A stretch of DNA of 64,000 nucleotides from Pochonia chlamydosporia 170 (GCF_001653235.2 NC_035792.1:3534001-3598000); one strand, 5' to 3'. Counted from the stretch's first letter, positions 1 to 12,900 are shown. Notes: generated by a model from the letters alone, not told the origin. A program made the numbers and translations.

Positions 1-143
1 TTCGTGTAAATTGCGGAATGTGACTCCTGGAGGGAGGCAGATGTGTGGGTTGGATGTATTGTGTCTGCGCAAGGCAAAGCTTGGACGTGCGTATCTGATG
101 GAGATGGCATGGATAGCAGGACATTAAGTTGGATCGGGATAGG

Positions 144-151
144 TATAAATA
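144..151 (+). promoter_or_regulatory. TATA box upstream of the first gene
   Basis: A TATAAATA octamer lies about 180 bp upstream of the ATG at 333, in the right orientation for the + strand gene. No other gene signal is seen in positions 1-332, which therefore read as promoter and 5' leader. Confidence 0.5.
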
Positions 152-332
152 GGGCCTTGTTTCTTGTTATTTTTTGATTATACAAATCATCTCCGACAAT
201 TGTCGCTTCTGAATCTTTCAAACTTTACTTGCCAGTATCTCTGCTAGACTCATCTTTGCCGGGCATCAGAATCAACAGCACGGCGTTGAAGCACTCTACT
301 ACGCACACATAGAAATCATACACCCAGAAGCA

Positions 333-857
333 ATGGACCGCATCCGCACCGGCGTTTTCTACTACTGCCCTGTCTGCGGCCAGCCCAGCGGCTCAACCAT
401 CCCCCAGTCCGAATGCCTCACCTGCGCAGCGTACGTTCCCAACAAAGCCCCTACTCTACTTCAACTCCCCCAAGAAACAAACACTAAGTAAACACTCCTT
501 GTAGACAGGAACAGGTTCGTAGATTTCGCGACCTCTCCGCCACCAATCCTGCGCTCGCCAACCTCGACGGCAACGACGTTGTCTATATTGTTGTCCGACG
601 ACGAAGACGAGCTGAGTAACTCGCTGCTCTGGCAGGTCCACGAACATAACTACGGGGCCTTGGACCTGAATACTCGGTGGTGTGACGAGGAGACGGGCCG
701 TAGTTCGTCTACCACGTCCGTGGAGGCGGTTGACGGCACTGACACCGAAGGGGAGCTTGTTGCGTACCCCAAAAATCTCACGCTGGTGTGGCTTGCGGTG
801 CTGATGGGGCTTTGGGCCGTGATAGGTGCGGGTATCTTGTTTCTGGTCCTTGTGTAG
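333..857 (+). CDS. Small zinc-ribbon protein with C-terminal membrane anchor (hypothetical)
   Basis: Two exons, 333-430 and 509-857, are joined by an intron (GTACGT donor, ACAG acceptor at 508). Acceptor 508, rather than the TAG at 504, restores the frame to the long downstream ORF and gives 148 aa. Near the N-terminus a CPVCG motif and a later CLTC form a C-x2-C...C-x2-C zinc-ribbon-like pair, which straddles the sequence just before the intron. A serine/threonine-rich and acidic middle follows (DDEDE run, residues about 60-65). The last about 22 residues are strongly hydrophobic (LVWLAVLMGLWAVIGAGIL) and end almost at the stop, as in tail-anchored proteins. No family is recognised. The likely picture is a membrane-anchored protein with a cytosolic zinc ribbon. 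The exon join is supported by frame and by the CxxC pair but is not proven. Confidence 0.6.
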
Positions 858-1731
858 GGGGTACATGTTTGTTTATAATGAGACGTGTATGTTGTGTCAC
901 CCACCTTGTTTTATGTTGGTGAGGGACGTGAGACCGTACTTTTGCCCGGGTTTGAAATTTATGAGCATTTGCGGCTTTTAATTTATATGAATACGATTTA
1001 TTCCTCGTGACTCGGTTCAGTAAAGTGAGGCTGATGTGTTGTAAGAGACGGCCAAGGTGCATTGAAACTTTAGTGTTGTTGTCCGGTGAGGTTTGGTCGA
1101 AACCTAATCACAAGGAGAGTTGGCTCGTTGGTACATGTCTGATATGAAACTCAGCTGACTCTAGCCTAGAGAATGTAGCCTACTTAAGTACGCACTTTCT
1201 GCTTGGTAGAATGAGTCCCTAAGCCCTTGATGCGCCAACAGCAACAATACATGGCACGGTGGTAACCACGATTCCGTATTTCCCTCGTCAGAACTACATT
1301 TTTAGATAGCAAAATGGCTTTCTATCCAATTCTTACCGTTATAACTACAATATCAGCACTATTGTACTTGCATCTCACTTCAATTTGCCGAAACATACGA
1401 CGTCTGCGACCTTGGAACTGGCATGAGAGAAGAATTTCCAATTTAATGTATGACAGCTGCGAAAATAGAGAGTTCAGGTACGACTAGGAAGCCGCACGTT
1501 CCAAACACCTCGACCTGACTAGTTAGCGGCAGCATTTTTTTTGATAACAAAGTCGACGCTGACACCGGCGCTGGGCTGCCAGGATGGTCACAAGTAGGCG
1601 AATACTACTCTCGTCAATACTGAACGGTGGCCAAGAAATAACTACAGCAAGCCCCAAATTCCAATCTGCCCAGCCATTCAGCCCATTAAATCAGTACATG
1701 GTCTCCAATAATAGAGGTGACAACCGTTGGA
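858..1731. other. Intergenic flank between the small gene and the retrotransposon
   Basis: Base composition is ordinary here, unlike the AT-rich block that follows. Only short ORFs are present, including a 57-codon ORF at 1314-1487 with a hydrophobic start that is not convincing as a gene. The region probably holds the 3' UTR of the upstream gene, then unassigned DNA up to the insertion point. Confidence 0.5.
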
Positions 1732-1736
1732 CCATG
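1732..1736. repeat. Left target-site duplication CCATG of the outer retrotransposon
   Basis: CCATG directly precedes the TGTTAC start of the left LTR. It is repeated exactly at 21195-21199, directly after the TTACA end of the right LTR. A 5-bp duplication is typical for Ty3/Gypsy integration. Confidence 0.9.
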
Positions 1737-2186
1737 TGTTACGAACCAACTACGACTCCAAGAGACTAGGAGCTACAGCTACAAGGCAGCCTAGTGGGAG
1801 CGGACAGCAAGGCGCTTAAGGAACCATCAGCAGAAGCATCACGTGACTTATCATATAATAGATAGGAGCGCTAGAATTACTAAGGTAATCTAAGTGAGTT
1901 AGAATAATAGGAGTAATAGACACTCTAGAGCGCTCTAAGAGATTAATAAAGAGATAGAATAAATATATATAGGATAGTTATTATTAAGATAGCTAGTTAG
2001 TCTAGATCTTTAGTAATTAATCTAAGCATTTAATTTATAATTAATTAGGATAACTCCTAACAATTTAAGCTCTCTATTTAATAGTCTGTAAAGGTCTTAT
2101 TTACTTATAACCTAAGTTACCTACCCTAAGCAATAGAATAACTATTAATTGCCTTACTTAACCTTATTAATAAGCTAATTATTACA
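1737..2186 (+). repeat. 5' LTR of the outer element (450 bp)
   Basis: The LTR starts TGTTAC and ends ATTACA, and aligns along its whole length with 20745-21194. Differences noted by eye between the two copies are transitions (C/T, G/A), as expected for independent RIP hits. No confident tRNA primer-binding site is recognised directly downstream. Confidence 0.9.
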
Positions 2187-2239
2187 TTTTAATTACTCCT
2201 ATTTAGTAAGTTACCTTATACTATTAAACAGATAATAAG

Positions 2240-3230
2240 ATGTCTACCTAATCTAGAAATACTATATTAAAGGAAGATATACTTAGCATAATACAGCAAC
2301 TTTAGTCGCATATCTATTCTCTTAAAGCTAAGAAGTTAGGAGGGACGTCTAAAGTCCCTTAGCCTACTTTCTTTAACAGAGAAAAGGACAATATGCAAGC
2401 CTTTCTTACTTAAGCTAGGTCCTACCTATATGCTAGCTGCGCTACTATTACTAAGGACTATAAGAAAGTGCTATATATTAGAGGAATGCTCTTAGAAAGG
2501 GCCACTAAATAGTAGGAGCCTACTCTAAGGGACTACCTCATAAACCTAGATAACACTAATAACATAGAAGATCTTACTAAGTAAATCTTTAGCAAGTATA
2601 CTAACTTTAAGAAGAAACTCTATATTACCTTTAGAAACCTAGATAAAAAACGCACTACTATATAATAAATCCGCTCTCTTAAATAATAAGGATTAGCAGG
2701 ATTCTTTATAACTAAATTCTACTAACTCTCTGTAAAGCTTAATTAGAGAGAAGAGGCTCTAGTTAAAAAATACTATATTAGACTTAAAGAAGAAGTTAAA
2801 GACAAGATTGCCAAAGAAAAACAACCTAAGACTCTTATAAAAATAGCAGACCTTACTATTAGAATTAATAACTAATTATATAAGCAACATGCAGAAAAGA
2901 AAGGACATTTTATACCCTAGGTATAACCCTAGTTCACAGCAAACTATAGTAGAGGCAGAAAGCATAACTATTCTACTTTGTGAGAAATACACGCTAGACT
3001 AATAGACTTAGACGCTATACGCTATAACAGCCAAAAGAAGAAAGGTATAGGTAAGTGCTTTAACTATAGACAACCTAGCCACTATATAAATAAATGCCTA
3101 AAACCTAAGAAATCCTAGAAGCCTATACTAGAGTAACAGGCAAATATCGCGGAAAGAGAGGATTAACCACATACTACCCTAAAAATCAGGGTTATACCTA
3201 CTACAGAGGAAGTAGACTATAAATCTCTCT
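2240..3230 (+). pseudogene. Degenerate gag of the outer element with CCHC zinc knuckle
   Basis: Reading + strand from an ATG near 2240 through RIP stops gives a gag-like polypeptide ending in a zinc knuckle at about 3056-3098. The pattern there is C-x2-[C]-x4-H-x4-C; the second cysteine codon is now TAT (Tyr), consistent with TGT to TAT by a G-to-A change in a TpG context. Upstream lies a charged, Lys/Gln-rich helical region as in capsid-type Gag. Many TAG/TAA codons interrupt the frame. It is non-functional. Confidence 0.75.
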
Positions 3231-4560
3231 CTTAGACCGCATGCTATAATAATAACTGCTTTACCTATAAGTTAGATAAAGATAGAACTAGGTATTACCT
3301 AAGGAAGCCTAAGGAACAAAAGACATTAGAACAACAAGTATTAATAGCTTTAAGGGAACTAGAAGACTAGGAACATAGAACCCAGCCAGATTAGGAGACG
3401 TTAGACGCACAAAACTCCAGCTAGTTAAACCAGATACCAGAAGCAGAAGAAACAGTAGACAATACGTTATTAGAAGGAGCAGACAAAGAAATCACTTAAC
3501 TTAAACTTAAGGCTTAATAATAATATAAACTTAAGTATAATACCTTAGAAGGACTAGTATATAGAAAAGGATATAATATAGAAAACCCAAAAGTACTCTA
3601 AGACCTTATTATTAACGCATAGCAGGATAATAAACTTAGGATAAAGAATAAGTTTAGAGATTATTACGCTCTAAATCCTTACTATAGCACATATAGAGAT
3701 ATTTCTTAGTTCTCCTATATATACCACCTATATTAAACTTATATGTGGGAAAAACTTAACTAAAAGTGGTTCCCATACTAATAAAGTTAAGCACCTAACT
3801 ATATAGTCTTCTATAAAGGATAATTAGCAAACTAGACTGTAATAGAACAAGACAATAAGGGAGGCATCTACCTCTCTAAACTAGGATACAGAGTATACAA
3901 TAATAACTCTATTAAGTTAGAACAACCAGATAGCCTACCACCTTATTAAGGCAAGGTTCTATAGGACGCCCCTAAACCACAGCTACTATTCTACCAAACT
4001 ACCAAAGAAGATTTAGAAAGGGTATCTAAAGGAATAAGTTAAATAAACTGTTTAAGCTCCTAATAAATACAAAAGGACTAACGCAAAGAAATACAAGAAT
4101 ATTAGAAATCCGTATAGCACTTAAAAAATAGATTCTGCTAGAGAAAGTAGGGGCATCTACCTAGCAAACTAATAAGTCCCTTATAAGTACCACAGGCAAT
4201 AACACCTATCACCTAGTACTTAACATAATTATATTAGGAAGACTAACCAAGGCAATAATAAATAGTAGAGCATAAGAAAACTATATCTTGCTAAACCTTA
4301 TTAACAAATTACAATTGCCTTAGAAAAGAAAAGATAAGCCCTACTAACTTAGAACTATAGAAGGAGAGTTAGTAGCGTACAGCTAAGAGTCTATAGATAT
4401 AGAGACTATACTACTCCCTATAGATATTAGCGGAAAACGCTACCACTTACAACTTAATATCACAGAGATCTTAAAACACTAAATTATATTAGGGATACCC
4501 TAGTTACAAGCAAGCAATCCTAGAGTTAACTAGAGAAATAATTAACTCTATTAGGATATA
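3231..4560 (+). pseudogene. Degenerate Gag-Pol linker region and protease of the outer element
   Basis: About 350 codons of coherent but unidentified sequence follow the zinc knuckle in the same direction, with Tyr/Trp-rich stretches. The protease end is then marked by an ILGIP motif at about 4483-4506, followed by a TAG where Trp is normal. The linker is longer than the short spacer usual between zinc knuckle and protease in Gypsy elements. I do not recognise a domain in it. All is interrupted by RIP stops. Confidence 0.6.
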
Positions 4561-4779
4561 CTAGAAAGCAGATTAGTTACTAAGAAGAGCTTTTATAGCA
4601 CCTTAAACAAACCAAAGAGAACACTTAGGATTTTTATGATAACTAAGAAGTCTAAGTTATCACTAAAACAAGCAATTCCTAATAAATACCAACAGTATAA
4701 CAAACTGTTTAGCAATAAGCTAGAAATAGGATTACCAGAATACAGCTAATAGGACCACAAGATCACCCTTTAGCCCGGA

Positions 4780-4997
4780 AAAGAGCTAGAATTCCACAAG
4801 ACATACCCTCTAAATAAAACGCAACAAAAAGCATTAGATAAATATCTTAATAAGAATCTTAGGAAGGATATATTAGACCCTTAGTATTACTAGCAGGATA
4901 TCCAATCCTATTTATACCAAAGAAAAACGGAAAACTGCAACTATATATAGACTATTAACAGCTAAATAAGATCACTATTAAAAATCAATACCTACTT
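4780..4997 (+). pseudogene. N-terminal part of the outer element's reverse transcriptase (interrupted)
   Basis: This stretch holds an RT start similar to other chromoviruses (PLN, then basic linker, then FIPKK, then a D-YR-LN motif) and breaks off at 4997 inside the codons after an NQY motif. The reading resumes at 17527 after the nested element. One frame slip is present around 4880, besides stops. Confidence 0.75.
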
Positions 4998-5606
4998 TGT
5001 TAGCCCAAAACGAACACACCTAAGAGCTTAGAGCGCCCTGCAAAATACCGCACTTACACGCAACTTATTAGCAATTTAGTCTAGATTATTACTTCCCTTT
5101 AGTTTAAGTAGTTAGAATCCTTCTAATTGCCTAGATTAAATAGTATTTAATCCTTAATTGCTTTAGTCTTCCTAGAAGACTTCCCTAATATTATTTAGTA
5201 GTATGCCTCTATAAGGTATAGTATATAGTAAAGGGAGGCACTTTTAGGCTAGGTAGTTAAAAGTCTCCCGCTTGCTTAGATTAAATAGTATTTAATCTTT
5301 AATTACTTTAGTCTTTCTAGAAGACCTTAGCAATATTATTTAGTAGTATGCCTCTATAAGGTATAACCTATAATAAAGGAAGGTACTCTTAGTTAATAAG
5401 GGATTTAGTAAATAAGCATTAAATGCATTAAGTAAATATCTCTAGTTAAGAAAATTACAGTTAAGTCTATTAATTATTATATAGTCTAGCTAGAGGGGGT
5501 AAAACCTCCCTTTTATCTATATAGTAGCTATAAGATTAAATAAAAACACTAAGTCCCTTTTTCCTATCCCTTATTAAGCTACTAGGTATAAGCAATTCCG
5601 CCCATA
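4998..5606 (-). repeat. LTR of the nested element, left copy (3' LTR in element orientation)
   Basis: It aligns along its full 609 bp with 16918-17526. The start TGTTAGCCC corresponds to TATTAGCCT in the other copy, and the end CCGCCCATA to CCGCCCACA; both are RIP-type transitions. Confidence 0.9.
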
Positions 5607-5949
5607 TAAATACCTTCCTAGCTGCAGTAAATATCCTTATTTGCAAACGTAAGGCAAAAATAGAAGAGCAGTTTAAAATAATAATTAGTAGAAAGTAAAC
5701 TCTAATCCCTTAAAGGTAACTATTTAATTAAAGTAATTCTATCTAAGTCCTATCCCCTAAAGTCCTAAACCTTTTATCTCCCTAGCAAGCCTACACCTAG
5801 GCATTACTAGCATTATTAGGTTAGGATTGCTATTACCCCTTCTAGAAGCTCTATCTGCTTAGGTCTCCTATTGCTTCCTAGCATTTAATCTAGTAATAAC
5901 ATCCTATTTAATAGCTACCTAAATATCTCTCTACGCACTTTCCCAAATA

Positions 5950-8000
5950 AGGCCTTTAGGGATAACCAAAAAGTACATATTCTTAGTAGGTTTATACATA
6001 AGGGTTAGCTAATATTTAATATAAGGGGCTATAAGCCTAGCTATACTAATACTTGTGTTATATCCCCCTTAGCTAATAGTAGTTTAAGCGTTTTAGTATA
6101 TGCCTTCTATTAGGTATAGGAATAATTCCCTTCCTAAAATTCCCTAAATATAAGCTACTCTAGGCTAGATTTTTATACATCTTGCAAGTTATTAGTTTAT
6201 TTCCACTAGATTAGGTTTATTATTATTACCCTATTAATGCTTTAGCGTTATAATTTTCTTAGGAAAGCCTAGTAGAAACCCTATCTATAATGCTAGCATT
6301 CTAGCATAACTAAGATCTAGTCTATTAGTAAGTGCCTTAAGTTAGTTAATATATTCTCCCTAGAGTATACTTATTATTAAGGAATATAATAGTACTAGCA
6401 ATAAAGGTCTAATTAAATAGTCTAGAGAAGGGAGACTACTAGTTATTAATCCCTCTCTGCTAAATCCTAGAGCTATAAGTTCTAAGTTCTTCCTAGTTAA
6501 CTCTAATACTAGTAGGAGAATTTTACGCTTAGGAACTATCTATTATCTTAGCTTTAGTATTTCTTTAAGATTAATTAGTTCTTATAGTTTCTTTAGCGCA
6601 CTAGGCAAGGCATTATAGTTCTTAGCAGCTTAAATCTCTAAGCGCCTAATCACCTATACTAGGTCTTTATTGCAAATACTAGGTTTACTCTAGACCTCCC
6701 TAATAGTTACTACTAGGTAGTCCTAAATGCTAGGAGCTAGACTATTAGGAAACCTATTATACATAATAAGACAATCTAATAAGCAGTATTATCTATATAT
6801 AGGGAGTTTAGTAGGTATAAACCCTCTATAGATAGTAAGGGTGTCTTTTATTAGCCTTACTATGCTTATTACTCCTATTACCCTCTGCTAGATAGCTAAT
6901 ATATTACAGTTTAACTAGTCTTATATAGCCTAGCTTATTAAGGTAATCCCTAGTTTGTTAATCGCTATAGCCTATAGAAGTCCTATAGTGCGTGTAAGAG
7001 CTTTATTGTAATTACTAGGTTTTTTGCTAGGGGTAAAGAGAATCTAATCCTATAGCCTTAGATTAAATATTATTAGCACTATAAAGGTTATCCTAAACTT
7101 ATTATTCTTTAATAACTTAATTCTATACTCTAGTTTAATATTTTTGCTATAATAGAAGTTAGTTAACTTATAGCTAATTTGCTTATAAAAGAGATATACT
7201 AGAAATATAAGTGCTATAAATCCACATTTATATACTCCTTTCTGCCTTATATATAGGACTATAGCTGCATAAAAAGTATAGGGGTAGTTAATAAGGCAAA
7301 ATATCTAGCAGAATCTCCTAACTACCTGCTTAAAGTTCACAGTAGGATTTACATTAATTGTATTATAGTAGTATAGTTTGCTAAGTAGTTAATTAAATGC
7401 TATTGCTACCTAGTAGTTATCTATGTGAATAAATACACTAAAGAATCTAGTGTTCTATATATCTCTATATAAGTAGCTAGGAGTAAGTACCCTATTATAT
7501 CTAAAGTTAGTAATAGGCTTCCCCTTAGAGAGCCTGCTAAAGTTTTTATTTAATTCTTAAAGGGCATTAATTTAATCTACTAGCTCTAGTCTTATTATAA
7601 AGAAGCCTAGTAGTATTTTAATAGTATTTTTAATACCTTAGCTAATAATCCTTCCTATAGCTCCTAGGTTAAACTAGTTAAGCTACCTATCCTTTTGCTT
7701 TTTAGCAAGGGATTTCACAAGGAAATTATGCACCTTAGTAAGGTATTATTCCTATAAAACGCTCCTATAAGAGTAAAAGATCCTCCTAGCTTCTTTATAT
7801 ATATCTCTTAGGCAAGCCTTAATATTCTTAAACGTGATATCTTCCTAGAGCGCTTAAGGTTAGAATAGTAGGGGTTAGTATAGGTAGAGTTCTTAAAGTT
7901 CTTTGCTAATATTTATTTCTATCCCTATAGCATAAAAAGTTAAACTTATAAGCCTACTAATATAAGTAACCTATAGTCTTATTATTCCTAAGTAATATTT
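5950..8000 (-). pseudogene. Unidentified degenerate ORF B, downstream of pol in the nested element
   Basis: On the - strand one frame reads as coherent protein from about 8000 down to about 5950 if TAG/TAA are taken as former Gln/Trp codons. It contains normal-looking stretches such as PIYRQYCLLDCLIM near 6780 and LPSALKKL near 6590. It is rich in Ile, Leu and aromatic residues. It is not gag, protease, RT, RNase H or integrase, and I recognise no family. It occupies the place where env-like genes sit in some LTR elements, but RIP has changed enough residues that homology cannot be judged by eye. A separate element inserted here cannot be excluded. Confidence 0.45.
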
Positions 8001-8359
8001 ATAAAAAATAAAAGCTCTAGTACCTATAGTATTGCTATTATTAGCATCCTAACTTTATTAAGTTAATATAGCAGCTATAATTAAATAGTAATATAAGCTA
8101 AAACTCGCGATATTTCTTAAATCTTATAAAAATAGGTAAATTCTCTCTTTTAAGAGGGAGAGAGTTAATAGTATAGTTAAGAAAGTTATAATAATATATA
8201 TAGGTAAAAGAAGTATTTAAAAGAGAAAATAAATAAAGGAAAGTATATAAGAAAGAGAGGGTTATAAAGGTATAAGTAGGATTAAATAGTTATTATAGGT
8301 ATATTATAGTTTAAATAGGTATATTTAGGGAGAGAGGTACCTAAGTAAGGCACTTTATC

Positions 8360-9350
8360 TGATATTTTTGCACGCCTATTTAATCCGCTTATGTACCCTT
8401 TCTTTTATTCTTTCTATTTCCCTCTCTTTTATATTCTCTTTGTTTCTTTCTCTTCTAATTCTTAATTATAGATACTATTAATAACATTAAAGAAATTCCT
8501 TATAACTGCCTTCCTAATATTATCCCTATTATTACTTAGTATATTCCTACTAGTAAGTGTATTTCTCTCTTCTCTCTAAGCTAGAATAGCTGCACTAAAA
8601 AGAAGAGCTTTTCTAAGATTAATTTTAAATAGGTAAGTATTAATCTTATTTAATCTTTTCTCTAGGCCTTATAGCATTCTAATAGTTCCTCTTTTTAGTT
8701 CTATTATACATTTAGCTTTATTATTTAAGGGGGTATTAATCTTAGCTGCTATAGCATCTCTATATATACTAAAGTTTATTTTTGCAAGTAGCTATTAAAA
8801 GGCATAATTAGGGATTCTAGGCTATTCTTTGCAGGCATAAATATACAAGCAGAATTTGCTAGGCGTTATAGTATAACTTACAGGTTTGCTAGGAAGACTT
8901 CTTCTAACTAAGTCCTTATTCCTATAGAATTTGCTAATCCTTAGGGAGTTTTTATTTAATGCGTTATCTAGCATTCTAAATACTATCTAGCACTTATAGT
9001 TTCCTTCTATAGCTCCTAGAATCCTATACTTTATTCTTATTACTTAACTACTTACTAGGACTATATTACTAGTATTTAAGAGCACATCCTTTTCCTATTT
9101 TTTGGTTACTTTTCCTATCTAGAAATTAACTCTAGGTCTTATAGCAATTGCATTTAGAATAGGTCTAGAGCAGTTACTTATAAGTAGCATATAAGGCCTA
9201 GATATTAGTATTAGAGAAAGAATAGAGGTTATAATTTATCTCCTTTTAGGGGCTATAAATAGAGCAAAGAGGCAATTAAGAGCTAGGCTCCTTATTCCCT
9301 AGCTATTACTTTATAGAATTCCCCTTATCTTCTTTTTAATATCCCTTATC
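8360..9350 (-). pseudogene. Unidentified degenerate ORF A of the nested element, with Lys/Arg-rich C-terminus
   Basis: A second coherent - strand reading runs from about 9350 to about 8360 and ends in a highly basic, coiled-coil-like tail (Glu/Lys/Arg run around 8365-8430). It lies between the integrase end (about 9940) and ORF B. As in the rest of the element, stops fall at former Gln/Trp codons. No known domain is recognised. Its role and its true start are unknown. Confidence 0.4.
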
Positions 9351-9939
9351 CTTTTAGGAATAAGGTATATAAGGCTAATAAAGTAGCTTAGTTAAAATGC
9401 GCCTCTAAAAATAACTATTAGGCTAGGACTATAAGGGTTTAGTAGTCTAATTAGGCTATCTAGAATTTACTAAACTAATTAATTATTACTTCTTAGGGGT
9501 TTCCTAAAAATTTTCTATGCCCTTACTTATTTTTATGAGTGTATTTAGAGTAAGATAGGTAGTTAGGCAGAGTTAGTAAGGTGCCTATAAGGTAGCTATC
9601 TCCTTCCTAGAGATAAAAGAAGTTTAAAAAGCTTTTATCTTAACACTAAGTAAGTAGATTAGAAATAATTAAATAGTTTCTAGGAGTTTTTAGTATTATT
9701 CTTTTTATTATAGGGAGATAGATAGCAGATAGATCTCTAGTTTATATAGAAGATTTTTCTTTAGTAGTAGTATTTCCTTAGGTTTATCTATTATCTCTAG
9801 AAGATAAGAAGAATATATTTATATAGAATAGTTAACTATTTAATCTAATATATTATATTTTACCTCTCTAGGCAAAATCTAGTTAAGTTCCTAGTTAAGA
9901 GCTATAGCCTCTAGGCAGTAGGTTTTTCCTTCTAGTAAC

Positions 9940-12900
9940 TATAGGTCTGCTATAGATAACTACTAACCTTTAGAGTCTTAGATAAAAAGCTTTAGGTAGT
10001 TCCTAGAGATTATTTTTGTAAGTTCTATTCTATTAAGGGTTATAACCCTATAGGCTCCCATAATAGGGGCTTAACTAATAACTTAAAAAGGTCTATTCTA
10101 TCTTATTGCAAGTTTCTTAGAGGTTAATATATTAATGCTATAGACTATATTAAAAACTAAAATAAGACTTCCTAGGACTAGCTAATATTCCTCTTTTTAA
10201 ATAGAAGTAGCTTAGTTTTTATTTATTCTTACTGCTAGTTATTATCTAAATTTAAGGACCTTTTCTTAGGCTAGAGTAATATCTTTAGCTTTTCTTTTAA
10301 GAATTTTAATTCTTGCTTAAAAAAGATCTTCTTTTAAGGTTACTTTATCCTAATTAATTATTCTCTAGGTAGGGTATTCTACTTCTAGCAGGAGAATTAG
10401 CTCCTACCTATAAATAAGGTAGAAAGCTAACATTCTATAGGAGGCCTAAATTATAGTTCTATCTGCTAGAAGTGCAAAATTAAGTTATAATAACTATTTA
10501 CTATTTAATCCTTTAGACTTACTTAGAGCAGAAGCAATAGACTAATAGCTAGCTTTAATAAGCATATTTACTTTTAGGTTATATATAGAGACTTATACCC
10601 CTATAGTTCCTAGGTCTTAGAGAGCTTCCTTAAGTTGCCCTTTTATTTCTAGTTCTCTATTATAGATAATATACTTTAACATCCTAAATTAACTTATTAT
10701 TTTCCTTAAGAACTTCTAAATAGCTGCTATATTAGCCCTTTTAATAGGTTCTACCTCTACCTAACTAGTAAGGTTATACTAAGCTTTAAGCAGGTAGGCA
10801 TATCCTTAATTAGGTAGTATATATTAAGTATTAATATATATCTTACTTATTAGGTTCCTAGGTACTATAGCTATTATAATTTCCCTTAGCCTCTAAGAAG
10901 TAAACTTTTAGCAGATATTATAATAAGCAATTATCTCTTTTATTGTGTTCTATATTCCTAACTACTAGTATCTTTGCCTAGTAACTTAGAAGATAACTTT
11001 AACCCCCTTATAACCTATTATATAGTAGATATCTTAAACTAATATCCTTCTATTGCTAGGGTTATTAATAATAAGCATAGGGCCTTTAATAATCCCTATA
11101 GGTCTCTTTTAGAGTCTTCCTTTATCCCAAAAGAATTTCTTTATAGTTATTCTTAATTATTAGTAGCTAGATTTAGTTAGATTAGATAGTCTTTCCTATA
11201 TCTAAAGGAATTTTATTAGCTATTAGGACTTAGGCAAATATCCTTCTAATTTATTAGCTTTATTACTATTTTCTTAGATATTAATAGTATTTAGGTGGAG
11301 GTTAATAAATTCTTTAATGTCTTCTTTAACTTTTATATCTATTTAATCTAAAGGCCTAGGTCCTTTCCGCAAAAGTCTATTTATAATACTATTCTTTTCC
11401 CTAGGTATATGCCTTATAGTAAAATTAAACAAAAGAATATAGCTAATCTATTAAGTTACTATAGCTCTAGAAATATTATTAATAGCTCTATTAAGCTAAT
11501 AGACTAGAACTTAGGAGTTAGTCTCTAGAGTAAATTAGGCACTATATAAGTATATTCTTAGGCGTCTAAGAGCATAGATAGCAGCTTTATACTTAAGTTT
11601 TATAGCATTATATTTAGCCTTAGCTTCTAATTATACCCCGCTTTTAAATCTAACTAGGCACCTCTTCCTATTAATAATCTAGATTAAAGCTATACCCTAT
11701 CTAATAATGCTTGCATTAATAATAAGTATAATCTCTCTATACCTATCCCTAAGATTAAGTATTATTATTATTAGAAGTTAGGTTATCTTATCTTTAAGGA
11801 TTACTATAGCATTTTCTTAGTCTTCTCCCTAGACCTAAATTATTATCTTATAGAGTAGCTTAGTTAATAGGGAAGCTTTCTAAGAATAGTATTCTATCTA
11901 AAGCTAGTAGTAATTTGTGAGACCTATAAAAGACCTAATATCTCTCTAGTCTTTATAGCTTTCCTATTCTAGCACTTTTAGAACTCTAGCGTTACTTAGC
12001 TTTTAGCTATAGGTCCTATAGATATATCCTACTATCTTAGCAGTCTTTTAGCAGAACTTTAATTTTAACGCTAAAGCTATATAACTAGTAAGTTTAATAT
12101 TTAGAAGCACTTTATTAATATTAATTAAATGCTCTAATATGTATTTATATACCCTAGGCAAGATTTCCTCTTTATTATAGGTAGATACTAGTCCTTTAAT
12201 AGTAATATTATTAAGAAAAGGCTTATAGGCTTGTGGAATAAGGTTATTTAGGATTCTCCTAATAATGCAAATAAACTAGGCTACTAAGTTTATAGCACCC
12301 TATAGTAGGGTATATATTCTTAGTAGCCTAAGTAATATTAATATTATTATTAAGTCCTAGCTTTCTGCTATAAGTGGAATTTAATTATAACTAGAAAGAA
12401 GGTTAATAACAGATAAGATTTTACACATGCTAAAGCTCTTACTAAAGGCCTTAGCACCTTAAGAACTATATGTATCCCTAATTATATACTTATTATACTT
12501 TATTACTAAAAGGATTAGTTATACTCTCCTATCTTTCTTAATAACTAAGAAGAAAGGGTTTCTATAGGAACTATAGCTTTCTTCTAGCTGCCTATACTTA
12601 ACCTTCTTTTTTAGCAAATCTGCTAGCTTCCCTTATATTGCTAATAGAATAGAGATAAATCTAGCTTGCTAGGCCTTATATTTAATAACCTAAATAACTT
12701 GTGGTAGCGCTACTAATAGGTTAACTTTTCCGCATTTAGAGAGGTTCTAGGCAAGAGCTGCCTCTCTATTCTTTAGGATTTTAGCAAATATATCTAATTC
12801 TTCTAGTATAACTAGGTCCTTAATTTCTTTTAGCATTTAATTAAGGCAGTCTAGGGTTATCCTAAATCCCCTTAGCTTCTTATAAAACCTCCTAATAATA

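Noticed and set aside
1314..1487. 57-codon ORF with hydrophobic N-terminus, faintly like a cytochrome P450 anchor
   Set aside because: It is too short, has no downstream P450 sequence, and the next 250 bp contain no continuation. Resemblance rests on a hydrophobic stretch only.
8098..8460. A third nested element bounded by AG-rich and CT-rich tracts in the inner element
   Set aside because: The tracts look like purine and pyrimidine runs but no matching terminal repeats or target duplication could be found by eye.
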